From Arsenicitalea aurantiaca (GTDB lineage: Bacteria > Pseudomonadota > Alphaproteobacteria > Rhizobiales > Devosiaceae): 64,000 nucleotides of DNA. Position numbers and translations under genes: made by a program. The notes under the pieces are model-generated. The model saw only the letters and a program-made list of their open reading frames with translations. It was not told the DNA's origin and did not search any database. The stretch covers positions 186,001 through 250,000 of the forward strand of contig NZ_RZNJ01000005.1 of the NCBI RefSeq assembly GCF_003994485.1. The letters are read 5' to 3'. This document shows, piece by piece, positions 1 to 7,834 of the stretch; positions within the stretch are counted from its first letter, which is position 1; every line of letters begins with the position of its first letter.

Positions 1-172
1 TCACATCGGGCAGCAGATCGACCGGGCTCACGAGGTAGAGAAACGCAAAGAGCGTCGCTGCCTTGAGGTAAAACGGCGTTGCCGGCGCCCAGAAGGCACG
101 CCAGAGCAGCATCACTTCCTTGCGGAAGCGCAGGAAACGGGGCAGCAGGGCCGCTGAGAAGAATTTGTTCAT
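1..172 (-). CDS. DUF1232 (YkvA-type) small membrane protein, 3' end beyond the window
   Basis: The minus strand reads from an ATG at 172 off the left edge, giving 57 complete codons. The visible product has a basic amphipathic N-terminus (RFLRFRKEV), then a hydrophobic stretch ending in LYLVSPVDLLPDV. The pattern Y-x-x-S-P-x-D-x-x-P-D is the hallmark of DUF1232 (YkvA family), small membrane-associated proteins of unknown biochemical role. The start is not certain because no clear ribosome binding site precedes it, and a TTG lies two codons upstream. The gene is divergent from ispG. Its upstream side carries the G-tract palindrome at 185-202. Confidence 0.7.
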   Translation of the reverse strand, partial: MNKFFSAALLPRFLRFRKEVMLLWRAFWAPATPFYLKAATLFAFLYLVSPVDLLPDV

Positions 173-184
173 GGCCAATAGATG

Positions 185-202
185 GGGGGGTCCCGACCCC
201 CC
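185..202. repeat. G/C-tract palindrome between divergent genes
   Basis: Six G followed by TC pair with GA followed by six C across a two-base centre, making a near-perfect palindrome. It lies between the DUF1232 start at 172 and the ispG start at 296. There is no T-run on either side, so it is not a convincing terminator. It could be a regulatory palindrome or a transcript-leader hairpin. Nothing in the sequence decides which. Confidence 0.3.
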
Positions 203-295
203 TTCAAGAGCCCCGCTCACCCCGCCCATCACGCAAGCGTAATCTTGCCTCCATAGGCTCGAAGGCCTATTCCTCCTTTGAGCAAGAGGTGATCC

Positions 296-1540
296 ATGTC
301 AGGCCCAGCAGCACGTCGCTATTCGGTCGGCGTCAATGTCGGCGGCGTCACGGTCGGGGGCAACGCGCCCATCGTCGTGCAGTCGATGACCAATACCGAT
401 ACCGCCGATATCGATGCGACGGTGGCGCAGGTCGCAGCGCTGGCGCGGGCCGGCTCGGAGCTGGTGCGCATCACGGTCGATCGCGACGAATCGGCGGCCG
501 CCGTCCCCCATATCCGCGACAGGCTTCTGGCGCGCGGGGTCAATGTGCCACTGATCGGGGATTTCCATTATATCGGGCACAAGCTCCTCACCGATCATCC
601 CGCCTGCGCCGAGGCGCTCGCCAAATACCGGATCAATCCGGGCAATGTCGGGTTCAAGGCCAAGCGCGACACCCAGTTCGCGACCTTGATCGAGCTTGCC
701 ATCCGCTGGAACAAGCCGGTGCGCATCGGGGTCAACTGGGGCTCGCTCGACGAGGAATTGCTGACGCGCCTGATGGACGCCAACGCGGTTTCCCCGACCC
801 CGGTCTCTGCCGCGGCCGTCCAGCGCGAGGCGATCATCCAGTCCGCGCTGCTCTCGGCGGAGCGGGCCGAGGAGCTGGGTCTCGGGCGCGACAGGATCAT
901 CCTTTCGACCAAGGTCTCGGACGTCCAGCACCTGATCGCGGTCTATCAGGATCTCTCGGCGCGCTGCGATTACGCGCTCCATCTGGGGCTGACCGAAGCG
1001 GGGATGGGCTCCAAGGGCATCGTCGCTTCCTCGGCGGCGCTCGGCATCCTCCTGCAGCAGGGGATCGGCGACACGATCCGCATCTCGCTCACCCCCGAAC
1101 CCGGCGGGGACCGCACCAAGGAGGTGATGGTCGCCCAGGAATTGCTGCAGACCATGGGCTTCCGCCAGTTCCTGCCGGTGGTCGCGGCCTGCCCGGGCTG
1201 CGGGCGCACCACCTCGACGACCTTTCAGTCGCTCGCCCAGGAGATCCAGGGGCATCTCAGCTCCTCCATGCCCGAGTGGAAGGAACGCTATCCGGGCGTC
1301 GAGGCGCTTTCGGTCGCGGTCATGGGCTGCATCGTCAACGGCCCGGGCGAGAGCAAGCACGCCGATATCGGCATCTCGCTGCCCGGCACCGGGGAAAGCC
1401 CCGCCGCCCCCGTCTTCGTCGATGGCCAGAAGGTCGCGACGCTCCGTGGCCCGGACGTCGCGGACCAGTTCAAGCTGATGGTCGCCGACTACATCGAAAA
1501 GCGCTTCGGGCGGGGCGGCTCGGCCAACGCGGCCGAATAG
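296..1540 (+). CDS. ispG: 4-hydroxy-3-methylbut-2-en-1-yl diphosphate synthase (IspG/GcpE)
   Basis: The 414-residue product is full length for bacterial IspG. It converts methylerythritol cyclodiphosphate to HMBPP in the cytosolic non-mevalonate isoprenoid pathway, using a 4Fe-4S cluster. The N-terminal TIM-barrel half begins with [12 protein letters not shown]. The cluster-binding C-terminal part shows CPGCGR (Cys299, Cys302) and [10 protein letters not shown] (Cys345, followed by the conserved Glu). The start follows an AAGAGGTG ribosome binding site. The gene ends one base from the convergent YbaK-family gene. A prenyl diphosphate synthase lies close by, so two isoprenoid steps cluster here. 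Confidence 0.97.
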   Translation: MSGPAARRYSVGVNVGGVTVGGNAPIVVQSMTNTDTADIDATVAQVAALARAGSELVRITVDRDESAAAVPHIRDRLLARGVNVPLIGDFHYIGHKLLTDHPACAEALAKYRINPGNVGFKAKRDTQFATLIELAIRWNKPVRIGVNWGSLDEELLTRLMDANAVSPTPVSAAAVQREAIIQSALLSAERAEELGLGRDRIILSTKVSDVQHLIAVYQDLSARCDYALHLGLTEAGMGSKGIVASSAALGILLQQGIGDTIRISLTPEPGGDRTKEVMVAQELLQTMGFRQFLPVVAACPGCGRTTSTTFQSLAQEIQGHLSSSMPEWKERYPGVEALSVAVMGCIVNGPGESKHADIGISLPGTGESPAAPVFVDGQKVATLRGPDVADQFKLMVADYIEKRFGRGGSANAAE

Positions 1541-1541
1541 G

Positions 1542-2009
1542 TCACTCGCGGATTTCCGAAACGTCGATCCATTGCGCGCCCACGAGGCTCGCCATGCGCT
1601 CGGGCGCGATCCGCACCGCGCTGTTTGTCGAGCCGGCCGCGGGGATCACGATCGGAAAGGCCCGGAGCGAGACATCGGCGTAGACGCGCATCGGGCCGGG
1701 CAGGCCGAAAGGGCAGACCCCGCCCACCGGATGGCTCGTCAGCGCCTCGACCTCTTCGGGCCCCAGCATGCGCGGCTTGCCCCCGAGCGCCGCCCGCGCC
1801 TTCTTGTTGTCGAGCCGCGCCGTGCCGCTCGTGACGACGAGGATGGGCGTCTCCCCCACCCGAAGGCAGAGCGTCTTGGCGATCTGCCCGGGCGCGACGC
1901 CATGGCCCTCCGCCGCGAGCGCGACCGTTGCGGTGCTCTGGGCCAGTTCGATCACTTCGATGTCGGGCGCATGAAGCGCAAACCAGGCCTTGACCGATTG
2001 CAGGCTCAT
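1542..2009 (-). CDS. YbaK/EbsC-family aminoacyl-tRNA deacylase-like protein
   Basis: The 155-residue product matches the compact YbaK/ProXp fold, whose members hydrolyse mischarged aminoacyl-tRNA (typically Cys- or Ala-tRNA-Pro). Visible family features are the early QIAKTLCLR segment with its conserved lysine, the DNKKARAALGGK helix, and the VGGVCPFGLP loop near the active site. The start at 2009 was chosen because MSLQSVKAW gives the usual family length; the frame is open for 29 more codons upstream. It lies 10 bases behind the prenyl synthase stop, so the two are probably co-transcribed. Exact tRNA specificity cannot be read from sequence. Confidence 0.85.
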   Translation of the reverse strand: MSLQSVKAWFALHAPDIEVIELAQSTATVALAAEGHGVAPGQIAKTLCLRVGETPILVVTSGTARLDNKKARAALGGKPRMLGPEEVEALTSHPVGGVCPFGLPGPMRVYADVSLRAFPIVIPAAGSTNSAVRIAPERMASLVGAQWIDVSEIRE

Positions 2010-2019
2010 CGCAGTGCCC

Positions 2020-2910
2020 TCAGCTCGTGCGGTCGGCAAAGAGCCGGATGAGCGCGCGGTGCCGGTCGGCCTCGGGCCCGAAGATCTCGAGCGCACGCAG
2101 CCCGTCGCTCACCGCATGGTCGAGAATCTCACGGGCCGCCGCGAGCCCGCGCCGCGCGATGATGGTGGATTTGTTCTGCTCGATATCCTTGCCCGCCGTC
2201 TTGCCCAGGGTCGCGCTCGAGGCGGTGACGTCGAGGATGTCGTCGGCGATCTGGAAGGCGAGCCCCGCCGAGGCGCCGAACCCGATGAGGGCGGCGCGCT
2301 CATGATGATCGGCGCGCCCGAGCACCGCGCCCATTTCCGCGCTCGCACGCAGGAGCGCCCCGGTCTTTAACGCCTGCATGCGGAAGATCGCGTCCTCGTC
2401 GAGCGGGGTCGTCTCCCCCTCGATGTCGAGCACCTGCCCGCCCACCATGCCCGCCCCGCCCGCCGCCCGGGCGAGGGTCCCGACGAGCTCGACCCGCACG
2501 TCGGGGTCCGGATGGCATTCGGGCTCGGCAAGCAGCGCGAAGGCCTCGGTCAGGAGCGCATCCCCGGCAAGAATCGCGAGCGCGGGGTCGAACGCCTTCC
2601 ACACGGTCGGCCGGCCGCGGCGCAACGCGTCATTGTCCATGTCGGGCAGATCGTCATGGACGAGCGAATAGCAATGGATGCATTCGAGCGCCGCCCCGGC
2701 CCTGAGGCTCGCCCGATGGGGCACCCCGAAAAGGCCCGCGCTGATGGCAAGGAGATAGGGCCGCAGCCGCTTGCCGCCGCCCAGCGTCCCGTGGCGGATC
2801 GCCGCACCGAGCCTGTCGGGCATGCCGCCTTCGGCGGGCGCGAAGCGGTGCGCGAGGAAGGCCTCGATCTGCTGCCCATAAAGGGCGATGTCGTCGCTGA
2901 GCGCTGTCAT
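2020..2910 (-). CDS. ispA: Short-chain polyprenyl diphosphate synthase (farnesyl/geranylgeranyl type)
   Basis: The product is 296 residues, normal for the IspA family. It condenses IPP with allylic diphosphates to give farnesyl (or geranylgeranyl) diphosphate. Motifs seen are GGGKRLRP near residue 45, the first aspartate-rich motif DDLPDMDND, the KTGALLRAS region, and the second aspartate-rich motif DDILD. The DDxxxxD form of the first motif fits bacterial FPP/GGPP synthases. It is the first gene of a two-gene minus-strand unit with the YbaK-like gene. Chain-length specificity is inferred from family resemblance only. Confidence 0.93.
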   Translation of the reverse strand: MTALSDDIALYGQQIEAFLAHRFAPAEGGMPDRLGAAIRHGTLGGGKRLRPYLLAISAGLFGVPHRASLRAGAALECIHCYSLVHDDLPDMDNDALRRGRPTVWKAFDPALAILAGDALLTEAFALLAEPECHPDPDVRVELVGTLARAAGGAGMVGGQVLDIEGETTPLDEDAIFRMQALKTGALLRASAEMGAVLGRADHHERAALIGFGASAGLAFQIADDILDVTASSATLGKTAGKDIEQNKSTIIARRGLAAAREILDHAVSDGLRALEIFGPEADRHRALIRLFADRTS

Positions 2911-2998
2911 GGCCCCTTGCTACATTGGCGCGCCGCGCCCAGCAAGAGGCGGGCGAGGGCACTCGCGCCCGGGCCCGCAGATGGTCTATCAAGCGCCC

Positions 2999-3742
2999 AT
3001 GAGCGATACCCTCACCCCCAGTGGCAAGGCCCCGCGCCGGCGCCGCGGCCGGAAGCTGCGCCTCCTGCGCGCGCTCGGCCTTATCCTTGGCGCCATCGTC
3101 GCGATCCCGCTCGTGCTCGTGCCGGTCTACGGCTTCGTGCCGCCGGTCTCGGTCCCCATGCTCGAGCGGCATCTGACCGGCCGTCCGGTGGTGCGGGTGT
3201 GGCGCGACATCGAGGAGGTTTCGGACCGGCTGAAGGCGGCCGTGATCATGAGCGAGGACGGGCAGTTCTGCCGCCATCACGGGGTCGATCTGTCCGCGCT
3301 GCGCACCGAGATCGACAATTTCCTCGCCGGCCGGGACACGCGCGGCGCCTCGACGCTCACCATGCAGGTGGCGCGCAATCTCTTCCTCACCAATTCCCGC
3401 TCGGCGGTGCGCAAGGCGCTCGAAGTGCCGCTGGCGCTCTATATCGATCTGGTCCTCTCCAAGAAGCGGATCATGGAGATCTATCTCAACATCGCCGAAT
3501 GGGGCCCGGAGGGCCAGTTCGGCGTGGTCGCGGGGGCCGAGGCGGCGTTCGGGGTCGTGCCCGATGCCCTGAGCTGGGAGCGGGCGAGCCTGCTTGCCGT
3601 CACCCTCCCCAATCCGCTGGTGCGCCGGCCGGGCCGCCCGGGCCCGGGCCTGCGGCGCGTCGCGTCCGTCATCGAAGCGCGGACCCGGCAGTTCGGCACG
3701 CGCGCCGGCTGCGTGGCGCCCGGGCGGGCGCTCGCCCTCTAG
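2999..3742 (+). CDS. mtgA: Monofunctional biosynthetic peptidoglycan transglycosylase
   Basis: A family 51 glycosyltransferase that polymerises lipid II into glycan strands at the inner membrane. The product is about 247 residues, with a basic N-terminus (KAPRRRRGRK), one membrane span at roughly residues 24-45, then the catalytic domain. That domain contains the donor-site motif SEDGQFCRHHGVD (catalytic Glu), RGASTLTMQVARNLFL, KKRIMEIYLNIAEWG and a downstream helix. It lacks a transpeptidase domain, which defines MtgA. The start at 2999 (MSDTLTP) was preferred; an in-frame ATG at 2981 is also possible. Confidence 0.95.
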   Translation: MSDTLTPSGKAPRRRRGRKLRLLRALGLILGAIVAIPLVLVPVYGFVPPVSVPMLERHLTGRPVVRVWRDIEEVSDRLKAAVIMSEDGQFCRHHGVDLSALRTEIDNFLAGRDTRGASTLTMQVARNLFLTNSRSAVRKALEVPLALYIDLVLSKKRIMEIYLNIAEWGPEGQFGVVAGAEAAFGVVPDALSWERASLLAVTLPNPLVRRPGRPGPGLRRVASVIEARTRQFGTRAGCVAPGRALAL

Positions 3743-3891
3743 GGCGCAGATTCCCGTTCCAACGCTCTAGCCAAGCGGCGCAAAAGCCTCTATAGAACCC
3801 GCCAATTCACGACAGACCCAGTCTGTTGCCGTTGCCAGCGGAACTCCCGTTCATGCTTGCGGCGCCAAGATTTCGAGATGGAGTTACGACC

Positions 3892-4074
3892 ATGGCAGTG
3901 CCAAAACGCAAGACCTCGCCGTCCAAGCGCGGTTTCCGCCGTTCGGCCGATGCGATTTCGGCCTCGGCCTATGTCGAGGACAAGGATTCGGGCGAACTGC
4001 GCCGTCCTCACCACGTTGATCTCAAGACCGGCATGTATCGTGGCCGGCAGATCCTCGAGCCGCGCAAGAGCTGA
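3892..4074 (+). CDS. rpmF: 50S ribosomal protein L32
   Basis: This 60-residue basic protein starts [18 protein letters not shown], the typical alphaproteobacterial L32 beginning, and ends in [11 protein letters not shown]. It is a component of the large ribosomal subunit. A GGAG lies about eight bases before the ATG at 3892. The frame is open further upstream but those codons are not L32-like. The alphaproteobacterial form here lacks the zinc-binding cysteines found in some L32 proteins. A strong intrinsic terminator follows. Confidence 0.97.
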   Translation: MAVPKRKTSPSKRGFRRSADAISASAYVEDKDSGELRRPHHVDLKTGMYRGRQILEPRKS

Positions 4075-4104
4075 GCGGCTTGCAGGACTGAACTGACAAT
4101 CCGG

Positions 4105-4139
4105 CGGCCAGTCCCACAAGGGGCTGGCCGTCTTGTTTT
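4105..4139 (+). terminator. Rho-independent terminator after rpmF
   Basis: An 11-bp stem (CGGCCAGTCCC paired with GGGGCTGGCCG, one G-T wobble) has an ACAA loop and is followed at once by TCTTGTTTT. It closes the rpmF transcript. The fumC ribosome binding site begins immediately after the T-run, so it may also throttle read-through into fumC. Confidence 0.85.
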
Positions 4140-4157
4140 ATGCCGAGGAGCAGCAGG

Positions 4158-5552
4158 ATGGCGATCCGCGTCGAGAGCGATTCCATGGGCACGATCAACG
4201 TGCCTGCCGAAAAATACTACGGAGCCCAGACCGCCCGGTCGCTCGCCAATTTCGACATTGGCGGGGAAAAGATGCCGGTCGAGATCATCAGGGCCTTCGG
4301 CATCCTCAAAAAGGCCGCGGCGATCACCAATCACCGGCTGGGGCTTCTCGACGAAGCGACCCGCGACCTCATCGTCAAGGCCGCCGACGAGGTGATCTCG
4401 GGCCAGCTCGAGGGGCATTTTCCGCTCGTCGTCTGGCAGACGGGCTCGGGCACGCAGTCCAACATGAACGTCAACGAGGTGATCTCGAACCGCGCCATCG
4501 AACTGGCCGGCGGCACGATGGGCTCGAAAAAGCCCGTCCACCCCAATGACCACGTCAATATGAGCCAGTCCTCCAACGACACCTATCCCACCGCCATGCA
4601 CATTGCGGCGGTCGAGGCGATCGAGGGTTATCTCGTGCCCCGGATCGAGCGGCTGCGCGGCACGCTTGCGTCGAAGTCCGAGGAGTTCATGGACGTCGTC
4701 AAGATCGGGCGCACGCACCTTCAGGATGCGACCCCGCTGACGCTCGGCCAGGAAATGAGCGGCTGGGTCGCCCAGATCGACCTCGCCATGCGCGCCATCG
4801 CCGTCACACTGCCCCAGTTGCGCGAGCTTGCGCTCGGGGGCACCGCGGTCGGCACCGGGCTCAACGCCCATCCCGATTATGCCGAAACGGTCGCCGCCGA
4901 GATCGCGCGGCTCACCGGGCGCGATTTTATTACCGCACCCAACAAGTTCGCGGTGATGGCCGGTCACGACGCATTCGTCGGCTCGAGCGGCGGGCTCAAG
5001 CAGCTGGCCGCCGCCCTCATGAAGATCGCCAATGACGTGCGTTGGCTCGCTTCCGGTCCGCGCTCGGGCCTCGGCGAACTCACCATTCCCGAAAACGAGC
5101 CGGGCTCCTCGATCATGCCGGGCAAGGTCAACCCGACCCAGTCCGAAGCCCTCACCATGGTCTGCACCCAGGTCATGGGCAATGACGCGACCATCGGCAT
5201 TGCCGCAAGCCAGGGCAATTTCGAGCTCAACGTCTTCAAGCCCGTCATCGCCTACAATTTCCTGCAATCGGTCCGGCTCCTCGCCGATGCCGCGCAGAGC
5301 TTCAACGACAATTGCGCCATCGGCATCGAGCCCGACCGCAAGCGCATCGGCGAACACCTCAACAACTCGCTGATGCTGGTCACCGCGCTCAACCGCAAGA
5401 TCGGCTACGACAACGCCGCCAAGATCGCCAAGAACGCCCACAAGACCGGCTCGACCCTCCGCGAAAGCGCCATCGCGCTCGGTCTCCTCACCGGCGAAGA
5501 ATTCGACGCCGAAGTAAAGCCCGAACAGATGGTCGGCCCGCTGAAGCGATAG
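4158..5552 (+). CDS. fumC: Class II fumarate hydratase
   Basis: The 464-residue product reversibly hydrates fumarate to L-malate in the TCA cycle and is a homotetrameric, oxygen-stable, iron-free enzyme. Motifs seen: the substrate-site segment [30 protein letters not shown], the [10 protein letters not shown] segment, and the superfamily signature [13 protein letters not shown] with its catalytic loop. The start at 4158 follows GAGGAGCAGCAGG. Only 18 bases separate it from the rpmF terminator, leaving no room for an ordinary promoter between them. The gene is followed by the repeat cluster at 5.59-6.28 kb. Confidence 0.97.
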   Translation: MAIRVESDSMGTINVPAEKYYGAQTARSLANFDIGGEKMPVEIIRAFGILKKAAAITNHRLGLLDEATRDLIVKAADEVISGQLEGHFPLVVWQTGSGTQSNMNVNEVISNRAIELAGGTMGSKKPVHPNDHVNMSQSSNDTYPTAMHIAAVEAIEGYLVPRIERLRGTLASKSEEFMDVVKIGRTHLQDATPLTLGQEMSGWVAQIDLAMRAIAVTLPQLRELALGGTAVGTGLNAHPDYAETVAAEIARLTGRDFITAPNKFAVMAGHDAFVGSSGGLKQLAAALMKIANDVRWLASGPRSGLGELTIPENEPGSSIMPGKVNPTQSEALTMVCTQVMGNDATIGIAASQGNFELNVFKPVIAYNFLQSVRLLADAAQSFNDNCAIGIEPDRKRIGEHLNNSLMLVTALNRKIGYDNAAKIAKNAHKTGSTLRESAIALGLLTGEEFDAEVKPEQMVGPLKR

Positions 5553-5590
5553 GGGCCGGCACCGCCTCGCCCTCATAGTCCCCAATTCCC

Positions 5591-5670
5591 GCAGTCGTCA
5601 CCCTTCTCCCCTTGTGGGAGAAGGTGCCCCGAAGGGGCGGATGAGGGGACTGAGGTGGTGCGGGCCCTTC
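5591..5670 (+). repeat. Dispersed palindromic repeat, copy 1 (80 bp)
   Basis: This copy is identical base for base with 5787-5866. It contains two hairpins: CCTTCTCCC / GGGAGAAGG (5602-5624, five-base loop) and GCCCC-GAA-GGGGC (5626-5638), followed by GGATGAGGGGACTGAGG. The same architecture is known as a family of rhizobial intergenic palindromic elements. It carries no ORF of its own. Confidence 0.85.
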
Positions 5671-5690
5671 CTTTGCCGCCCCCCGTCCCG

Positions 5691-5730
5691 CCCTCTGGAC
5701 CACCGGGACAAGGCCGGTGGTGACGGAGGA
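5691..5730 (+). repeat. Second repeat type, copy 1 (about 40 bp)
   Basis: The segment CTCTGGACCACCGGGACAAG followed by GCCGGTGGTGACGG recurs with few changes at 6191-6231. The halves ACCACCGG and CCGGTGGT are inverted repeats, so it too can form a hairpin. It belongs to a different motif from the 80-bp element but lies downstream of a copy of it in both cases. Confidence 0.7.
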
Positions 5731-5786
5731 GGGATCCGGGCTGCGCTGACGGCGGGAGAATAGGTAGCGTCACCCCGCCGAACTCC

Positions 5787-5866
5787 GCAGTCGTCACCCT
5801 TCTCCCCTTGTGGGAGAAGGTGCCCCGAAGGGGCGGATGAGGGGACTGAGGTGGTGCGGGCCCTTC
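5787..5866 (+). repeat. Dispersed palindromic repeat, copy 2 (80 bp)
   Basis: A perfect second copy of 5591-5670, in direct orientation, offset by 196 bases. Identity over all 80 bases including the loops indicates recent duplication or conversion. Confidence 0.85.
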
Positions 5867-5940
5867 ACTACGGCTGCCTTCCCACCACCCGTACCTGCGC
5901 CCGAACTCGATGCCCTCTAGTCGCTCTCTCGGCGATCTCA

Positions 5941-6008
5941 CCGCACCACCTCAGTCCCCTCATCCGTCTCGGCTGCGCCGATCCACCTTCTCCCACAAGG
6001 GGAGAAGG
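5941..6008 (-). repeat. Dispersed palindromic repeat, inverted variant copy
   Basis: On the minus strand this reads CCTTCTCCCCTTGTGGGAGA then AGGTGGATCGGCGCAGCCGA and GACGGATGAGGGGACTGAGG. The first hairpin and the tail match the other copies. The second hairpin is replaced by a different palindrome (TCGGCGCAGCCGA). It is a subtype of the same element in opposite orientation. Confidence 0.8.
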
Positions 6009-6082
6009 AAGCGGTGCCCCACGAGAGAATTGGCACGGCTGCCCGCTGGGCAAAAAGGCGGTTGCCCCGATCTAACCCCCCG

Positions 6083-6156
6083 CACCCCCTTCTCCCCTTG
6101 TGGGAGAATGTGCCCCGAAGGGGCGGATGAGGGGACTGCGATGGTGCGGGCCCTTC
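6083..6156 (+). repeat. Dispersed palindromic repeat, diverged copy 3
   Basis: Matches the 80-bp element from its CACCC edge to the CGGGCCCTTC end with several substitutions, for example AGAATG in place of AGAAGG and GCGATGG in place of GAGGTGG. The change weakens one base pair of the first stem. Direct orientation. Confidence 0.8.
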
Positions 6157-6190
6157 CTGCGCCGCCCCCGCCCCTCCAACCCAGCGCGAG

Positions 6191-6231
6191 GCCTCTGGAC
6201 CACCGGGACAAGCCCGGTGGTGACGGGGGAG
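6191..6231 (+). repeat. Second repeat type, copy 2
   Basis: Near-copy of 5691-5730, reading CCTCTGGACCACCGGGACAA then GCCCGGTGGTGACGGGGGAG. It again lies 35 bases after a copy of the 80-bp element, so the two motifs appear to travel as a pair. Confidence 0.65.
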
Positions 6232-6244
6232 CGCGACGAGCCGA

Positions 6245-6282
6245 ACAAGGTGGATCGGCGCAGCCGAGACGGATGAGGGGGT
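6245..6282 (+). repeat. Partial copy of the variant palindromic repeat
   Basis: AACAAGGTGGATCGGCGCAG followed by CCGAGACGGATGAGGGGGTC matches the second half of the variant at 5941-6008, in the opposite orientation to it. It ends two bases before the stop codon of the small gene at 6285-6461. Confidence 0.7.
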
Positions 6283-6284
6283 CG

Positions 6285-6461
6285 CTAGGCGAGCTTGTCC
6301 ACCGCCGCGCCCTGGCCCGGCGGCGGGGCTGAGCGGGCGACTTCGTCGATCATGGCGATCAGCGCCATGTCCATTTCGTGCTGCTTTTTGACGATGGCGA
6401 TATTGGCCAGCCCCTGCGTGCGGGCGGCCTGCATCATGGTCAGTTGCGTCGCGATTTCCAT
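6285..6461 (-). CDS. Small YjfB-like putative motility protein (58 aa)
   Basis: A 58-codon frame starting MEIATQLTMMQAARTQGLAN and ending in AAVDKLA. The pattern of an N-terminal helix with M-Q-A-x-x-x-x-x-L-A-N-I-A-I-V-K-K followed by a second helix resembles the YjfB family (annotated putative motility protein, function unknown). There is no signal peptide or membrane span. The C-terminal part is Pro/Ala-rich. Its stop codon touches a repeat fragment, so the 3' end may have been altered by the repeat. The HNH gene stop lies 38 bases upstream. Family assignment is by visual pattern only. Confidence 0.55.
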   Translation of the reverse strand: MEIATQLTMMQAARTQGLANIAIVKKQHEMDMALIAMIDEVARSAPPPGQGAAVDKLA

Positions 6462-6498
6462 CTGCAGAGCCTAGCGCAGGCGGGTAAACGCAAAATTG

Positions 6499-7056
6499 CT
6501 ATTCCTCGAGCTCGATGTCCCAGTAGAGATAGTCGAGCCAGCTCTGGTGCAGATGGTTGGGCGGGAAGGCCCGGCCATTGTTGTGCAGGTCGTGCACGCT
6601 TGGCTGGTAGGGCGCCTGCATGGGGAACATGTTGATCTCGCGCGGCAGCCGGTTGGCCTTGCGCAGATTGCAGGGCGCGCAGGCCGCCACCACGTTCTCC
6701 CAGGTCGTGCGCCCGCCCTTGGAGCGGGGAATGACATGGTCGAAGGTCAACTCGTCCTTGCAGCCGCAATACTGGCACTGGAATTTGTCGCGCAGGAAGA
6801 CGTTGAAGCGGGTGAAGGCGGGGTGCCGGGCCGGCCTCACGTAATCCTTGAGTGAAACGACGCTGGGCAACAGCATCTCGAAGCTCGGGCTCTTGATGAC
6901 CCGGTCATAGCTCGAAACGATGTGAACGCGTTCGAGGCAGACAGCCTTGATGGCATCCTGCCAGGACCACAATGAAAGCGGATAATAGCTGAGCGGCCGG
7001 TAATCGGCGTTCAGGACCAGTGCAGGACAGGCATCGGGCGATACATGTATCGTCAC
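6499..7056 (-). CDS. HNH endonuclease-family protein
   Basis: The 185-residue product carries a zinc-ribbon HNH fold: CQYC at Cys94/Cys97, the FDHVIPRSKGG motif (Asp106-His107), Asn121 and CAPCNLRK (Cys126, Cys129, Asn130). This is the common stand-alone alphaproteobacterial HNH protein with an N-terminal LVLNADYRPLSYYPLS segment. Such proteins are presumed nucleases; their cellular role is not established. The start is GTG at 7056, supported by GGAG six bases upstream. There are no restriction or phage genes beside it, so context does not suggest a defence or packaging role. Confidence 0.9.
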   Translation of the reverse strand: MTIHVSPDACPALVLNADYRPLSYYPLSLWSWQDAIKAVCLERVHIVSSYDRVIKSPSFEMLLPSVVSLKDYVRPARHPAFTRFNVFLRDKFQCQYCGCKDELTFDHVIPRSKGGRTTWENVVAACAPCNLRKANRLPREINMFPMQAPYQPSVHDLHNNGRAFPPNHLHQSWLDYLYWDIELEE

Positions 7057-7145
7057 GCAAGGCTCCTGCAGTCGGAATCGCGTGCTGTCATGGTGGCTCT
7101 ATACTATGGCAAAGGTGACAGGCCTGTGAAGCTGCTATGCGTGGG

Positions 7146-7811
7146 CTAGTGCGCGCTTTTTCGTGATGCGAGGCAGGTCTCGATGAAGCCCTGGGCGAAG
7201 GCGAGGCCCTCGGGCGAAATCCCGTGCGCCACGCCCTCGCAGATCCGGAGCGAAACCGGCACGCCCTCGGCCTCGAGCGCGGTCGCCGCCTCTTGCGAGA
7301 GCGAGACCGGCACCACCTGGTCGGCGTCCCCATGCACGAGGCAGACGGGCGGGCGGGGCCCGCTGCCATAGGGTCGGGGCGGCACGAGCGCGCCCGAGAA
7401 CCCGACGATCCCCGCCAGCGTCTCCTCGAGCCAGAGCCCGGTATGGAGCGCCATCATCGCGCCCTGGCTGAACCCGGCGAGAACGGTCTCGCCCGCCCCG
7501 AGCCCGGTCTGCGCCCAGAGGGCCTCGAGAAAACCCGAAACCACCGGCCGGGCGCGCGGCACGCCCTCGATCCGGCTTTCGCTGCGCTCGAGCGCGAGAG
7601 GAAACCATTGATAGCCCATGGGGCTTTCCGCGCAGGGCTCGGGCGCGTTGGGCGCAACAAAGAGCGCGTCGGGCCAGAGCGCCCGCCAGTGCTGGCCGAG
7701 CGCGATCAAATCGTTCCCGTCCGCGCCATAGCCATGCAGCAGGACGACGATCTGGCGTGGCGCGCCCCCGCTCGCGGGCGGCAGCATGGGTCCGGAGAGC
7801 GTCTGGGGCAT
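7146..7811 (-). CDS. Phospholipase/carboxylesterase family alpha/beta hydrolase
   Basis: A 221-residue cytosolic hydrolase of the carboxylesterase/thioesterase (YpfH-like) group. It shows the oxyanion motif LLHGYGADGNDLI, the nucleophile elbow GFSQG (Ser115), the acid loop HGDADQVVP (Asp164) and the histidine in VAHGISPEG (His196). The complete triad supports activity on small esters, but the natural substrate is unknown. No secretion signal is visible. It follows the DNA glycosylase gene by 23 bases on the same strand and probably shares its transcript. Confidence 0.9.
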   Translation of the reverse strand: MPQTLSGPMLPPASGGAPRQIVVLLHGYGADGNDLIALGQHWRALWPDALFVAPNAPEPCAESPMGYQWFPLALERSESRIEGVPRARPVVSGFLEALWAQTGLGAGETVLAGFSQGAMMALHTGLWLEETLAGIVGFSGALVPPRPYGSGPRPPVCLVHGDADQVVPVSLSQEAATALEAEGVPVSLRICEGVAHGISPEGLAFAQGFIETCLASRKSAH

Positions 7812-7834
7812 GGGCGGTCCTTCCCGGGGGGAGA

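Noticed and set aside
79-1683. 534-residue open frame over ispG
   Set aside because: It is a shadow frame: Arg/Gly-rich, no motif, and ispG in another frame is complete with all its cluster cysteines.
4008-5585. 525-residue open frame antisense to fumC
   Set aside because: High GC keeps the antisense frame open; composition is typical of a shadow and fumC is unmistakable.
5591-6282. CRISPR array
   Set aside because: The repeats are irregularly spaced, differ in orientation and form hairpins with no regular spacers or cas genes.
5573-6332. Several 70-140-residue frames in the repeat cluster
   Set aside because: They are translations of the palindromic repeats and share the same peptides in each copy; no gene-like start or family.
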